22,899 bases of DNA from Clostridiales bacterium UBA4039. GTDB lineage: Bacteria; Bacillota; Clostridia; Lachnospirales; Vallitaleaceae. The stretch spans positions 92,266 through 115,164 of the forward strand of contig DGAD01000036.1 in NCBI GenBank assembly GCA_002382805.1. Reading direction: 5' to 3'. Under the pieces are notes generated by a model that saw only the letters and a list, made by a program, of their open reading frames with translations, did not search any database and was not told the DNA's origin. Positions 22,713 through 22,899 of this stretch are shown piece by piece (position 1 is the first letter of the stretch; every line of letters starts with the position of its first letter). The translations under genes were made by a program, and so were the position numbers.

Positions 22713-22837
22713 AGCTAACATACGATTTCCAACACTGCGATCGCTAACTGAGTCGCACCTGCATTAGGTGTTCGCAAGTTCACAACCATGAGCAGGCACT
22801 GTAAGCTCCTTGCGTCGTAAACCGAAGAACGTTAGCA
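22713..22837 (+). other. attC site 9 (long type, subfamily A)
   Basis: R'' AGCTAAC (22713-22719) and R' GTTAGCA (22831-22837), 125 bp. Nearly the same as sites 5 and 6 in the interior. The last 62 bases of the window belong to the start of cassette 10, with no gene start visible. Confidence 0.88.
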
Positions 22838-22899
22838 GACATAACAACTCTCGAAATGTCTGTCTAATATAGCAATACAATATATAGTCTCTCGGAATT

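Larger units (their letters stand above)
14699..22899 (+). mobile_element. Integron-like gene cassette array (nine complete cassettes, array continues)
   Basis: Nine units, each bounded by a crossover G|TT: 14700-15226, 15227-15865, 15866-16962, 16963-18073, 18074-18992, 18993-19575, 19576-20600, 20601-21428 and 21429-22831; a tenth begins at 22832. In every unit the first bases are the reverse complement of its own R'' end, for example TTATGTG with CACATAA in cassette 2 and GTTAGCTGAC with GTCAGCTAAC in cassette 9. Most units hold one gene with its own ribosome binding site, all on the + strand. This is the pattern of chromosomal integrons. Confidence 0.9.

Noticed and set aside
15106..22837. 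CRISPR array
   Set aside because: The repeated units are 400-1400 bp apart, contain genes and have attC-like inverted structure; there are no 20-40 bp spacers.

Overview
The window looks like the chromosome of a low-GC, Gram-positive bacterium of the Clostridia type. The reasons are AT-rich codon use, strong GGAGG-type ribosome binding sites, occasional TTG and GTG starts, sigma-A-like promoters, a type IV pilus operon of the Gram-positive kind, and S-layer-homology (SLH) repeats on a pilus protein. The species cannot be read from the sequence.

Region 1 (1-9943) holds the tail of an upstream gene, an intrinsic terminator, and then a compact type IV pilus operon on the + strand: pilB (extension ATPase), pilT (retraction ATPase), pilC (platform), the major pilin, pilM, pilN, a pilO-like gene fused to SLH repeats, a PilX-like protein and two minor pilins. 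A hairpin with a T-run lies between the pilin gene and pilM and may set a high pilin to assembly-protein ratio. No prepilin peptidase gene is present here.

Region 2 (9918-13683) is ordinary chromosome. It has nagZ (- strand, overlapping the end of the pilus operon tail to tail), tRNA-Gly(GCC) with its own strong promoter, pgsA (- strand) with promoter and terminator, a double-CDGSH iron-sulphur protein, a decayed DUF3788 gene, and a small membrane protein whose promoter lies in a perfect AT-rich palindrome.

Region 3 (13758-22899) is the main discovery. A tyrosine recombinase gene is followed 66 bp after its stop codon by an attI-like point and then by nine gene cassettes, each ending in an attC-like site. 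The units are proven by internal logic: the first bases of each cassette (TTRRRY after the crossover G) are the reverse complement of the last bases (R'') of the same cassette, including cassette 1, whose start defines the attI core at 14699. The recombinase has all the catalytic residues but is XerC/D-like. It lacks the roughly 35-residue insertion that defines IntI integrases, and it runs in the same direction as the cassettes rather than divergently. This is therefore an integron-like array with a non-IntI candidate recombinase. The attC sites fall into three sequence subfamilies, two long (about 125-129 bp) and one short (73-74 bp).

The cassettes carry membrane proteins, a lipoprotein, a zinc-finger protein and several proteins typical of phage defence: a HEPN-motif plus PD-(D/E)XK nuclease protein, a DUF4145/HEPN-like protein and a HEPN/Toprim-associated protein. 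The array runs off the right end of the window.
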